DNA of 64,000 nt from Diplosphaera chodatii. Taxonomy: Eukaryota; Chlorophyta; Trebouxiophyceae; Prasiolales; Stichococcaceae. Made by a program: the position numbers and the translations under genes. The stretch lies in the NCBI GenBank assembly GCA_032358165.1, contig JAALGY010000022.1:62001-126000 (forward strand), written 5' to 3'. Below are positions 23,101-33,500 of this stretch, one piece after another. Within the stretch, counting starts at the first letter, position 1. The number at the start of each line of letters is the position of its first letter. The notes beneath the pieces are model-generated. The model was not told the origin of the DNA, made no database searches, and saw only the letters and a program-made list of their open reading frames with translations.

Positions 23101-26100
23101 GCCGTGGAGATGGAGGTGGCTCTGGGGGTGGGCTGGGAGGCGGGGAGGGCGGTGGGGAGGGCGGCGGCTGTGGCGGCGGGCTTGGGGGAGGTTCAGGGGG
23201 TGGCGACGGTGGGGGCTGTGGTGGGGGCGATGGCGGCGGCATAGGTGGAGGGGAGGGCGGTGGCTGTGGCGGCGGGCTGGGAGGAGGCTGAGGAGGTGGC
23301 GATGGGGGAGGCTGCGGTGGTGGGGATGGTGGCGGCATGGGTGGGGGGGATGGTGGCGGGCTTGGGGGAGGCTGCGGTGGTGGGGATGGTGGCGGCATGG
23401 GCGGTGGAGATGGCGGCGGGGATGGCGGTGGGCTGGGTGGCGGCGAGGGTGGGGCGGCATTGGCCACCACAGCTGCATTGTCGATGCCGAACAGAGTGGT
23501 CTCCAGTCCGAAGGGGCTACCCTCAGCGTCCGAGGGCGTGAACACCACGCTGTCAAGCCCAAAGAAGGCATCCAGGGCGATCAGGGCCGGCTTTGCGCCC
23601 GGCTCCAGCTTCACCACCATCCTGGCCTGCTCCTCGCCCAGTCGGCTGCCCACGATGGTCAGCGTCACTGTCTTGTTGGTCAGCGTGCTGGCATAGAAGT
23701 ACGCCACATCGAAAGTCACGCCGCCAGACGACCGCATTGCAGCTGGCCGGCCGTTCTCGTTGATGGCGATGCCGGGTGCAGACACCGCTGCCAAAGCATA
23801 TGCTGGCTGTGCGCTGGTGTTGGCTGCTACGAACTGTCCAATCTGGCTGCCGAAGTCGACCCCTGTGGCTCCCCCGTAGCCGGTTGGCACCGGTTGCCCA
23901 TTGCCCAGATCGTCGAACTCGAGTCCAGGCTGTGGGGGCGGGCTCGGGGGCGGGCTGGGCGGCGGGCTAGGCGGAGGCATGGGTGGAGGCTGTGGTGGTG
24001 GGCTGCAGTGCGTCAAACAGAGCGGTGGAGTTGGAGTATGTGCATGTGCAGCTACATGACAAGTGCATGGCCAACTGCAGGCCTGTGATGGTGAACACCT
24101 AGGCTGGATGCATCCATTCTGACATCAGCATATACTTTGCAATAGCTGCCTGGTGCGAGAAAGCGAATATCGCTGTTGCCTGTGCACTCAATCAACGACA
24201 TAGTCAAGCAGCTGGAGCACCTGGGGGGCGGCTGGGGTGGGGGCGAGGGCGGCGGGCTGGGGGGCGGCTGAGGCGGGGGGCTTGGAGGTGGGAACGGCGG
24301 CGGCGGGTGTGCCTCGATGGCGGCGTTGTCGATGCCAAACAGAGTCGTGCGCAGCCCGTATGTGCTGTTGTCTGCGTCGGACGGCGTGAACACCACGCTG
24401 TCCAGGCCGAAGAATGCGTCCAGCGCAATCAGGACTGGCCTGGCCCCTGGCTGGAGAACCACCACCATGCGGGCCTGCTCCATGCCGGCTCGGCTGCCGA
24501 CGATGGTGAGTGTCACGTTGTTGTTGGTCAGTGTGGCGGCATAGAAGTATGACACATCAAAGGTGACGCCGCCGCTCGAGGCCAGCTGCACGGGGAGGCC
24601 CGCCTCATTGATTGCGATGCCAGGAGCCGAGACTGCCGCCACCGCATAATCTGGTTGCGCAGATGTGTTGGCTGCAATGAATCGGCCAGCCTGGTCGCTA
24701 AACGTCACGCCTGTGGCACCAGCATACCCAGGCGGCACCGCTGCCCCGTCATTCAAATCGTCAAAATCCAGTCCCGGCTGTGGCGGAGGACTGGGAGGCG
24801 GAGATGGTGGGGGGCTGGGCGGTGGCTGCGGTGGTGGAGATGGGGGCGGAGCAGGGGGCGGGCTGGGCGGCGGGAATGGTGGCGGACTGGGGGGTGGTCC
24901 TGGAGGTGGACTGGGTGGAGGCTGCGGTGGTGGAGATGGGGGCGGAGCAGGGGGCGGGCTGGGGGGTGGCGACGGGGGCGGACTGGGGGGTGGCGGTGGT
25001 GGCGTGCTGGGCGGAGGCTGCGGCGGTGGAGAGGGGGGCGGAGCAGGTGGCGGGCTGGGTGGCGATGCTGGCGGCGGACTGGGGGGTGGCGATGGTGGCG
25101 GGCTGGGCGGAGGCTGCGGTGGTGGAGATGGGGGCGGAGCAGGGGGCGGGCTGGCCGGTGGCGGTGAAGGTGGTGGGCTAGGTGGTGGTGAGGGCGGTGG
25201 GGATGGGACTGGAGTCGGGTCTGGCGTGACGCCCACGCTGGGAGTTGGGGAAGGGGGTGGAGGTGGTGGTGGAGGGCTTGGTGGTGGAGATGGCGGCGGC
25301 GCAGGTGGCAGACTGGGGGGTGGCGATGGTGGCGGGCTGGGCGGAGGCTGCGGTGGTGGAGATGGGGGCGGAGCAGGGGGCGGGCTGGCCGGTGGCGGTG
25401 AAGGTGGTGGGCTAGGTGGTGGTGAGGGCGGTGGGGATGGGACTGGAGTCGGGTCTGGCGTGACGCCCACGCTGGGAGTTGGGGAAGGGGGTGGAGGTGA
25501 TGGTGGAGGGCTTGGTGGTGGAGATGGCGGCGGCACAGGTGGCGGGCTTGGCGGAGGGTTGGGTGGGGGCGGGGATCGCGGCGGAGGACTTGGGGGCGGT
25601 GAAGGCGGCGGGCTGGGCGGCGGGCTAGGCGGCGGGCTGGGAGGCGGTGACGGTGGCGGCGTGGGTGGTGGAGGCCGGGGGGGCGGTGACGGTGGCGGCC
25701 TGGGGGGCGGGAAAGGCGGCGGGGGAGGGGAAGGCGAAGTCGACGGAGGTGGGCGAGGTGGCGGCGGAGATGGTGGTGGATACACACAGCTGCTGGCCCC
25801 TACCGATCCAGCTGCAGCAGCCAGGAGAGGCCATCATCGCAGGTACACAAGATTGTGAGCATGCCTGCAGCCTGTTTCCTGCCTGCTGACTGGCAGTCGA
25901 TAAAATGATGCTGGTGTTGGCAAAGCAGCACCAAATCACACTGCGCACATGGAGAGCTGGAGCCGGCTGGGCAGTCCACACACGACGCATTGTCGCTGCC
26001 CTGGTTCATGAGATACTGGTTGCCTGCAGCATGGCACATGTCATGATGACCAGAGCCACAACTCATGTGAACTCTTGCAGAAATAGGCACGACGAAGGTG

Positions 26101-28217
26101 TTGCTACATTAGTATGCGCCTCTGATCAGACCTGGGCAGCTGGTGACCACCAAATCGCCGCGTGCCAAGATCTACAACGGCAGAGTCAGCCAGTTTAACA
26201 TTCACGATATCTGTACAGAGAATTTTATATCTGCCAGCTAAGCATACTGCAGGGACGCTCACGTATGGCAGGTTGTTGGCGGACGCAAACGCTAGTGCTG
26301 TCAAGTTTCTGTCGTATGGATTCATGATCTCATCTGCAGTGAAGTTTGCCACAGGCGGTAACTACACAGCACCACAGTACTGCCGTGGACAGGCGGCACA
26401 AGCAGACGAGCAGGTATCGATTCACAGCCAATGGCAAGCCACTTACGTATACTGCAGGCCCAATTGGACAGTTGCGCCGCTGTCACGCTGTTGAAGCTTC
26501 CAGTCGTGATGTTGGCACCTGCGACGGGCTGGCCAACTCAGTAATGCTCCGTGCAATGCCAGCCTGACATGCTGCAACACGCCTGAGCAAACCATGCATG
26601 ATACAGGGGGCAAACCCTACCTTTGGTGACTGCGTTGCCTGCAAGCATTCAGGAGCTTCATCAGCAGCTTGGCTGGTGCTCACATACACAGGTTCTCGAG
26701 CACAGAGCAGTGTGGGAAGAGGCTTGGGAGTACGAAGGTCTCACAGTTGGGATCAGTAGCAGCAGCACCCGCATATGGCCTGCAATGCAACACAACCCCA
26801 GGCAGTTGACACTCAGTGGCAGGTCCTCGAGATCTGGCACGTAGAGCACCTGCAGTAGTCAATACCAGTCGAGCAGCTGCACCACTCACCAGTATGCCTG
26901 TGTGCCATTCACCGAGCCGGGGAATATCGAGTCGAGCATGGTGATTCGCTGTGGCGTGGTGATGCTGTAAAAGTATCTGGTCATGTGCACCAGTGCTTCT
27001 CAGTGATTATGGACATGACTGCTACGTCACGCACATGCCATGATGCTGACTTTTCAAACAGCAATTCAGCTGCGCCACTTACTTCGACAGACACAAGTAC
27101 AATCCAGTGCCGTTGTTCTTAGACGCTGCAAAGATACGGCAGCTGGGTTAGGTGCATTCGCTAATACATGCAGCCGATGTTCTGGTGACATAGGTGCTGC
27201 TGAAAGCAGCCGTCAAAATTGTGCCAGAAGAGCTGCGCACCTGCAACATAGCTCATTGACGCATCGTTCAGAGCAATTGAGCCGCTCTTTGTGTTGGCGT
27301 CGGTGCTGGAGATGCCGTGGTTGCCAGGGTCTGTGCCCACGACCACGAGGTTTCCATCCACGATTGGCCCCCAGACTGCGGCATTCGCTGTGGCAGTGTT
27401 GTACCCCGTGGCTGCAGGACGTGCACATCAGAAGTTAAGATCAAGACCCTTGTGCACTGACGCTGCGGACCAGCCTGTCGTGTTGCGGCTTGCAGCAAAC
27501 TTGAGCGCCAGGAAGACGCGCACTGGCAGTACTTTCAGCCGTGCCAGCCTATGCCCTTCAGCCGGCACAGCTGGCCGACATGTTTCCGGCAGAGACTCGG
27601 CAACGCTGCTATGTGCACAGTTCTCACCTAAAGTGTTCAATCGGGTAACGTTTTCGGGCGCGATGTTGGGATCGCCCAGAATAAGCGCCTTGTATGAGTC
27701 GAAGTCGCTCCTCGTCATGTTGCTCCACTGTGCATTGCTGACAAGCTGCAGCGCCGCACAGCGTCTCAGCATCAAGTCGAGGACAACACCATTTGTGAAC
27801 AGTCGGTACCGTTGCAGCATGTCGTCTCTCAGGCTGGTCGCCTTACTCTGACAGTGTAGCCATTGTTCGTCGCCCATTGCACTTCCAGAGGGTTTGGTGG
27901 CTGGTTCTTCCCGCCCACTCCCGCATACTGAGCCACAATACAGCAAAGAGGTTGTCAGCGACAGCGAGTCGTGATGAAGGTCACGTGCCCAGCAGATGGC
28001 AGCACGGCAGACAAGCCACAGGACAGGCAAATGCTGAGGGGCGGGGGTGCGCCCGCCTCACATTCAGCGTGGTTTGCAGGAAGAGTATGCTGTTGGTGTT
28101 TGCAGCCGGCAGGAACTGTGCGGTGCTGGGCTGCACCGCCCAACCTGCCAGCAGCACCGCAGCGAGAAGCATCGGCACGGCCGCTGCATGCTGGCCGCGC
28201 CGGTCGGGCTGCCACAT
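17127..28217 (-). CDS. Giant secreted modular hydroxyproline-rich glycoprotein, paralogue A
   Basis: Likely cell-wall or extracellular-matrix protein; function inferred only from architecture. Exon 1 (28217-28062) encodes a signal peptide, MLLAAVLLAGWAVQPSTAQ. Exons 2 (27927-27847) and 3 (27745-27628) join in phase to an alpha/beta-looking domain with KALILGDPN, then GNLVVVGTDPGNHG (27420-27245), YFYSITTPQRITML (about 26990-26890), a Cys segment (26780-26695), GANITTGSFNSVTAAQLSNW (26525-26450) and a Cys-rich GNQYLMNQ..CVDCP exon (26025-25965). From 25815 a (SPPP)n/(APPP)n block runs with six copies of an FDDL..GYGG..LFGIDN domain (D1 24777-24305, D2 23920-23450, D3 22905-22436, D4 22175-21680, D5 21580-21090, D6 20800-20640 plus 20457-20140). 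After that come a Cys stalk (ACKPGTASADGKACRPC, 19940-19690), further exons (19530-18350) and a C-terminal module (NHVGRAPPQQCFTFQG; GSSVRLAGLRPKKG) ending DNDDDDGKFTKKKG-stop. Whether all exons form one mRNA is inferred from the paralogue's identical order. Confidence 0.72.
18607..18639. repeat. Hexanucleotide (TTTGCG)5 microsatellite
   Basis: Five uninterrupted TTTGCG units plus TTT lie in an intron of paralogue A, just 5' (on the minus strand: downstream) of the exon that encodes CKPGYKRVSGKCRLCSPG. Confidence 0.9.
20463..20541 (-). repeat. A-rich tract inside intron splitting domain D6
   Basis: On the coding (minus) strand this is almost pure A with scattered T, C and G, ending TATAATTGCAG before the exon that resumes VVNEGGRAVEISS. 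It occupies the branch-point/polypyrimidine position but is purine-rich, unlike the other introns here. Confidence 0.85.
22436..23975. repeat. Near-identical direct duplication of an FDDL-domain unit (period 1014 bp)
   Basis: The blocks around 22436-22961 and 23450-23975 (domains D3 and D2 of paralogue A, with flanking Pro codons) match almost base for base. For example the string TGGCCACCAC starts at 22447 and at 23461, a spacing of 1014 bp (338 codons, in frame). Differences are a few substitutions (for example ACCCTCC versus ACCATCC, and GACGGT versus GAGGGT on the coding strand). Confidence 0.9.
25087..25554. repeat. 234-bp tandem duplication in Pro-rich block of paralogue A
   Basis: Two adjacent units, 25087-25320 and 25321-25554, are near-identical and in frame (78 codons). 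Each carries a (SPPP)n run and the non-repetitive linker SPTPSVGVTPDPTPVPS, which also occurs (SPTPNVGVTPDPTPVPS) in paralogue B near 36400-36450. Confidence 0.88.
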
Positions 28218-30571
28218 CTGAAGTCGCTAAACTGCTGTGGCGGGCGGATTTTGCCTGCGCACATAGCACGACAACTTGGTGAATGAATGGCGGGGCCCCC
28301 AGTAGCTTGCCCCTTGCTGCGGCGACAGCTGGCTCCAGTCTGCACTCAGGGGACGACCGGGCAGGAGGGCGGGTGCGGCCATGTGATCAGCAGGCCTGCA
28401 GTGGTGCACCCAGCGGACCGCGATCTGCGACTGCACAGCGATGCAAACAACAAACAATCGCACACCAGTGCCCACTGCTGCTGGCATGGTAGCACCGCTG
28501 CCCCAAATACGACTGCGAGATGAATTGGGCGCGGGGCACTGACGCACTGGTTGCAGCCTGCAGATGGTCCTCTCTGCAGGGACATGGCAGCAGATGCAAG
28601 GCTGGCTCAAATCGCTGACCATGCGGGTGCCACACGTTAGTCACGGCTGACAAACCGTGACCACGCCCGTCAGGCCCGTCGCAGCAGGACAGCTGGAAGC
28701 CACGCCCAACCGCAGGCGAGCGAGCGCCCTGAAGGTGGGTCTGTGCAGCCACGGCCAAGTGCCGCAGGAGGATGCCGTGCACTCCCATGCTCACGAACGC
28801 GGTAGGTGCCGAGCAGCCACGCGCTGTGCCAGTCGGCCGAACGATCGCGATTGACACGGCGCCAGAGGCGTACATTGATGAGAACTGAAACGTGGCTGTT
28901 CATGTCTGTGTACATTGGGAACTTTCTGAAGGCGCGCCCAGAGGTTTTCGCAGGTTCCAGGCGGGGCGCTACCTTCTCCGCGGGGTGCTGGGGTCAACAG
29001 CCGCCCGCGGGACCGCCGTAGGGCTGATGCGCCATCGACAAGCAGCTATTCGGGAATGCACACAGCGTGCACTGGGCCGCAGAATTGGTCGATAGGTCAT
29101 TGCACTTCCAAAAGCTGCAGGACGCGCAAAAAGTTTACTTCGTGCACGGCCGCTTGCAACGAGCGCAGGCAGCCAGAACGCTTGATACACCTTATATGCA
29201 GCCATGAAGACTTGCATGCGATGTCATGCCTGGGCTATCAGCGGCAGTGCACCCGCGGGCGATGACGCAAACTGTAGTGCGCGTGCGTCACGACTGGCGG
29301 CGACGCGCCGGCACAAAGGCAACCTTTCCTGCAGCTGGAGCGCACCGTTCACAGGCTGTTGACGAGTCTCCTGGCCTTCATCGCAGCTGCATGTCTGCCG
29401 CTGGATGCCGAGAGCGCTGACGTCCGGCTGTCAGCAGCTAGCCAGGGGCCGCACCGAAAACGGCAGCCGAGCTTGCTGCGAGCCTCGACACACCAACAGC
29501 GTCTCGCCCTGCCTCGGACTGCTGACAAATAGAACGCCGTATCACACGGCGGGCTGCTGCAATTGTTCAAGTGGAGGCCCTTCACGCTGGCTCGTGTCAG
29601 CCGGTATGACAATCGCAGGGCCAAAGTTGATGACAAGTTGTGCTGACGCCTGCTCCCCTTGAGGATTCAAACGACCCACTGCGATGTGCACAATCCAACG
29701 TACGCAGAAACTTGATGCCCGACTTGTGCCACGAAGCTGCCGGTGTCTAGTGCAGTAACCTCACAAATGGGTCCTGCCCACGTGCTGACATGAATGGCTC
29801 TGTCATTCTCCTTCCTGCTGATGTGCGGCCACGTGTCCCACAGGTGGCGACTGGGTAATACGGACAGGCAGCACCTTTCGGGCACCGAGAGGGGAGTGGC
29901 GGACGCCAGTTGATCGGGTCGCTGGTCAGTGTCGGCCCCTGTACTTGAGGTAGTGGTCACCACCGTTGCACAATACTGAACACACATGAATGTCACTACA
30001 TATGACGACCGAGGACATACATGCATGCAAACGGTAGCTGGACCATGCTCACAGGTAGTGCAATGAGCCCAAGCAAGGTTTGCACATGTTCGTGTATTGT
30101 GAACTTCACTTCACATGCAGTATTTCCAAGACAATCAGTAGCCAATTCACGTGAACTTGTCCCCCAGATGCAGTTTGGCAAACTTCACCCGCACATAGCA
30201 TACATAGGCAACATTTGCTGATAGTCATCAATCAAGGTATGGAATGTCGAGTCAGTAACAAAACAAGTGACAGAGGTGCAGCAGAAAGCAAGCACGGCAA
30301 CACAACACCAGCATTTTGGCCCCGAGCCATGCAAATTCCTGCTGAAACCTGATTGCAAGCAAAGACGAGCATGCAGCAGCCAGGCTATCTACACGAATAT
30401 ATATAAGCTGCCGCCTGAAAACGCAACTGAAGATGACCAGGCCTGGAGCATCCTGCCTTTCACACTGAATGAAACCAGGTTTGTTTAGGGTTTACCGTAA
30501 TAAGGCTTGCCTGCTACGTAAGCAGTCAAACCTGCCGCTTCTTCACCTCGCGACACCTACAGATAGACTAG
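28218..30571. other. Spacer between tandem glycoprotein genes
   Basis: About 2.35 kb between the stop of paralogue B and the start of paralogue A (both minus). It should hold the 3' UTR of B and the promoter and 5' UTR of A. Open frames here are short and resemble no family I know. A telobox-like TTTAGGGTTTA sits at 30484-30494. Confidence 0.45.
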
Positions 30572-33500
30572 TCAAAAGTCGCCATCGTCGTTGTCCGTTA
30601 CAAAGCTGCCGCCCCCCGGCTTTGGCACCGTGAACATCTTCCCATCGCTGGATACCTTGCACACGCGCACGGTGCCTGTAATAGCAGTAGTATGCTGATT
30701 GGACCTCTTGACTGACAGTCAGATGAGATGAGACCAGAATGTGATTGTTTGCTGAATATGCAAGACACTTCTACATTTCCTGTGACCATGAGCGGATCGT
30801 ATTGCACTCGTCCTCTCACACTGGCTCTCCCACCTTCGAAGCAGATGTTGCGGCCGTCGGTCCTGGTGTACCCCGTCACAGTCTGGTACGACGGGGCTGT
30901 GACCCTCTTGGAGGGATCCAGGAACCCTACGCCCACTGTGTTGTCGGCCACGCGGTATCGCACTGCGATGCCTCCGCGGGGGCCGCTCCTTGGGCGCAGT
31001 GTATTGAGCCGAATGCTGGAGCCCACCACCTGGCAGACCAAAGGTTGAACAGTCGGCGCTCATGTACAGGCAACTTGAACAGGTTGGGATGCGACGTTTG
31101 CACAGCCTGTACCGTTGCAAGTGGTCTTGAGCACAGGCTAGGCACTGTGCCTGACGCTGCGTGCAGCAGCTTGCACTTCTTCCGGGCCTACTTGAGCTCT
31201 CTGATGTGAGGCTCTCCTGCCTCACCTGCTTGGGGTTGAAGCCCGGTTTGGGCTGCAGCACGATGGCGCCATAGCGGTCAGCGCCCTGGAATGTTGCGCA
31301 CATCTGCCCCCGCTGCTGCCCAACATGGTTCTTCTCCCATTGGAACACGCGCCCAGCGACCTTTGCAGATGCTTTCACTGCATTGCCCAAGAACATATGT
31401 CATTAGCAGCCGGCTGCTGACAGCAGTGGCAGGTGTCTCAAACTGGCGTTCTGCAGCAGATCATGGTCCGACACCATGCATGGCTCCAGTGCAAAACACT
31501 CACCACAGCCGGTGCGGCTTGCATTGGAGTTGGGCTTGAAGCAGGTCTTGCCGGCGTCATTGGTGAAGGTCTGGCTTGACTTGGGACTGGTGCAGCCGAT
31601 GCATTTGACAGCACCCTTAGCACTGGCATAGCTGCCGGCTGCGCACTTCCTGCAGGTCCCCACAGCAGTCAGATTGAGAGCCCTGTCGATAGGTGCTGAG
31701 GCGTTTATGGCAGATTCAGTATGACCGGACAGATATGCATGGGAGTGATATAAGCGTGCAATGTCATCTCGCACCTGCACTTCTTGCCATCTGCAGAGGC
31801 TGTGCCAGGTGGACACTGCTCACAAGACCTGCGCACACGCTGCGAGCCTGGCTTGCAAGCCGGGGCTGCCGTTGGCTTCGGCTTTGCAGTCGTCGGCTTC
31901 GGCGCTGCGGACTTTGCACACATTGCCACCTGCGCCTGCACCATGTGGCGAGACATGTGTCAGCCGCCGCACACCCTGTAGGTGTATTGCTATTGCGACC
32001 ATGCTACAATGCAGGTGGCAAGTCAGGCCTCGACAAGTATGATGTCAAGAACCAGCAGAGTGATGTGCAGCCAAAACAACTGCATTGGCTAGGGTGACAG
32101 ATGGACCCACCGCAAGGCACAGCTTCTGGCTGCCGATGCTGGGGTCCACATACGCGCCCAGCAGCTGCCCGCTGGTGCGCCCCTTGAATGTTCCCATGGC
32201 GCTGAACTTGGCTGTGCCACCTGCCACGCTCTGCGCCTTCAGCGCACTGTCGCCGGCAACCAAGCGCACACTGGCGGCTGTCAGCCACTGCGGCCTGAAC
32301 TGAAGCCCGCCAGCAGTCTGCGCGCCCACACACACATGCGCTGTCACCACTCACGTGCTTCTCGCTAGGCCGCCCGCTTGTGGCAGTGCACGAACGCGGC
32401 TTGATAGTGCCTCCCATTCGCGTGAGCTGCCTTGACATGCTAGCATACAGGACATCATTCGGCATACCTGCTGGGCCAGAGCCACGGCGGCGACACCGCT
32501 GCTGAGGACGTTGATGCAGGTGCCAGCTGCCTCCTGCGCTGTGGCTGCACCACTGACTGATGCCCTGAGCGGCAGGGGCACTGCAGAAAGCACACACACA
32601 TGCCTCTCAGTTTGATCAGTTGGCTGCTGCCCCCAGGTAGTGCACGGCAAGAGCACCTTGCTTGCTCAGGTCAGGCTCTGCAGCAGTTGTTCAGCACCCG
32701 GCTGCCAATTGTGAATCCAGGCTGGGATCGCATCGAAAGCTTACCGCATGCTGTGCGTGCTGCATTGGCTACTGGGTTACGGCAGGCGGTTGCGCCGCCA
32801 CCGCCGCCAGCGGTCAGCGACCCATGTTTGAGACAGCTCCGGCACTGAGTAGCTCCAGGGCTGGGCGCAAAGGACGACGCGCTGCAGGGCCGGCAGGACG
32901 CACCGTCGATCGAGGCCGTGCCCGGCTTGCATGCTGCGCAGCCGCCAGATGCCAGGGGCGCAAGGCCGGGCAGGCACCGCCCAGCGCCAGGTCCGATGGG
33001 CGGCTCTGGCATCCCGGGCTCTGGCGTCAACGACGATGGCGGCGGCGGCGGTGGCGACGGCTCCGCCGTGTGCGTCGTCAGCGCAAGCGCATCCAAAGCA
33101 AACATCGTGGAGTCCTCACTCGGCTGCCCGCTGGCATTGCCGGCAGGGATCGCCCGGAACACGATTGCATCAATGCCATAGAACGATGGCGGCAGCACGA
33201 TCTGCTGAGGGGCGGCGCCCGGCTGGAGCGTGAAGGTGATGGAGGCGGACTCCCTGCCATTCTTGTAGGCGGTCACCTTCACATCCTGTGCGGTCTCACT
33301 CAGCGCCGTCGCGTAGAACGACGTGATGTCGATGAGCGTGTCAAGCTGGTGGCTGGCCACCTCCACTGGTTGGCCCCCCTCGTTCACGATCACGGTGCCT
33401 GTGCCTGACACATCTGCCTTTGCAGCGGCGCTGCCGGGGCTGGCGTCCATCGCGATGAACCGGCCGGGGGTGTCTGTCGCAGATGTGCTGCCAAAGGTGA

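Noticed and set aside
30395..30412. TATA-like ATATATATAAG
   Set aside because: It sits downstream of the paralogue B stop and over 2 kb from the paralogue A start, so no supported promoter role.
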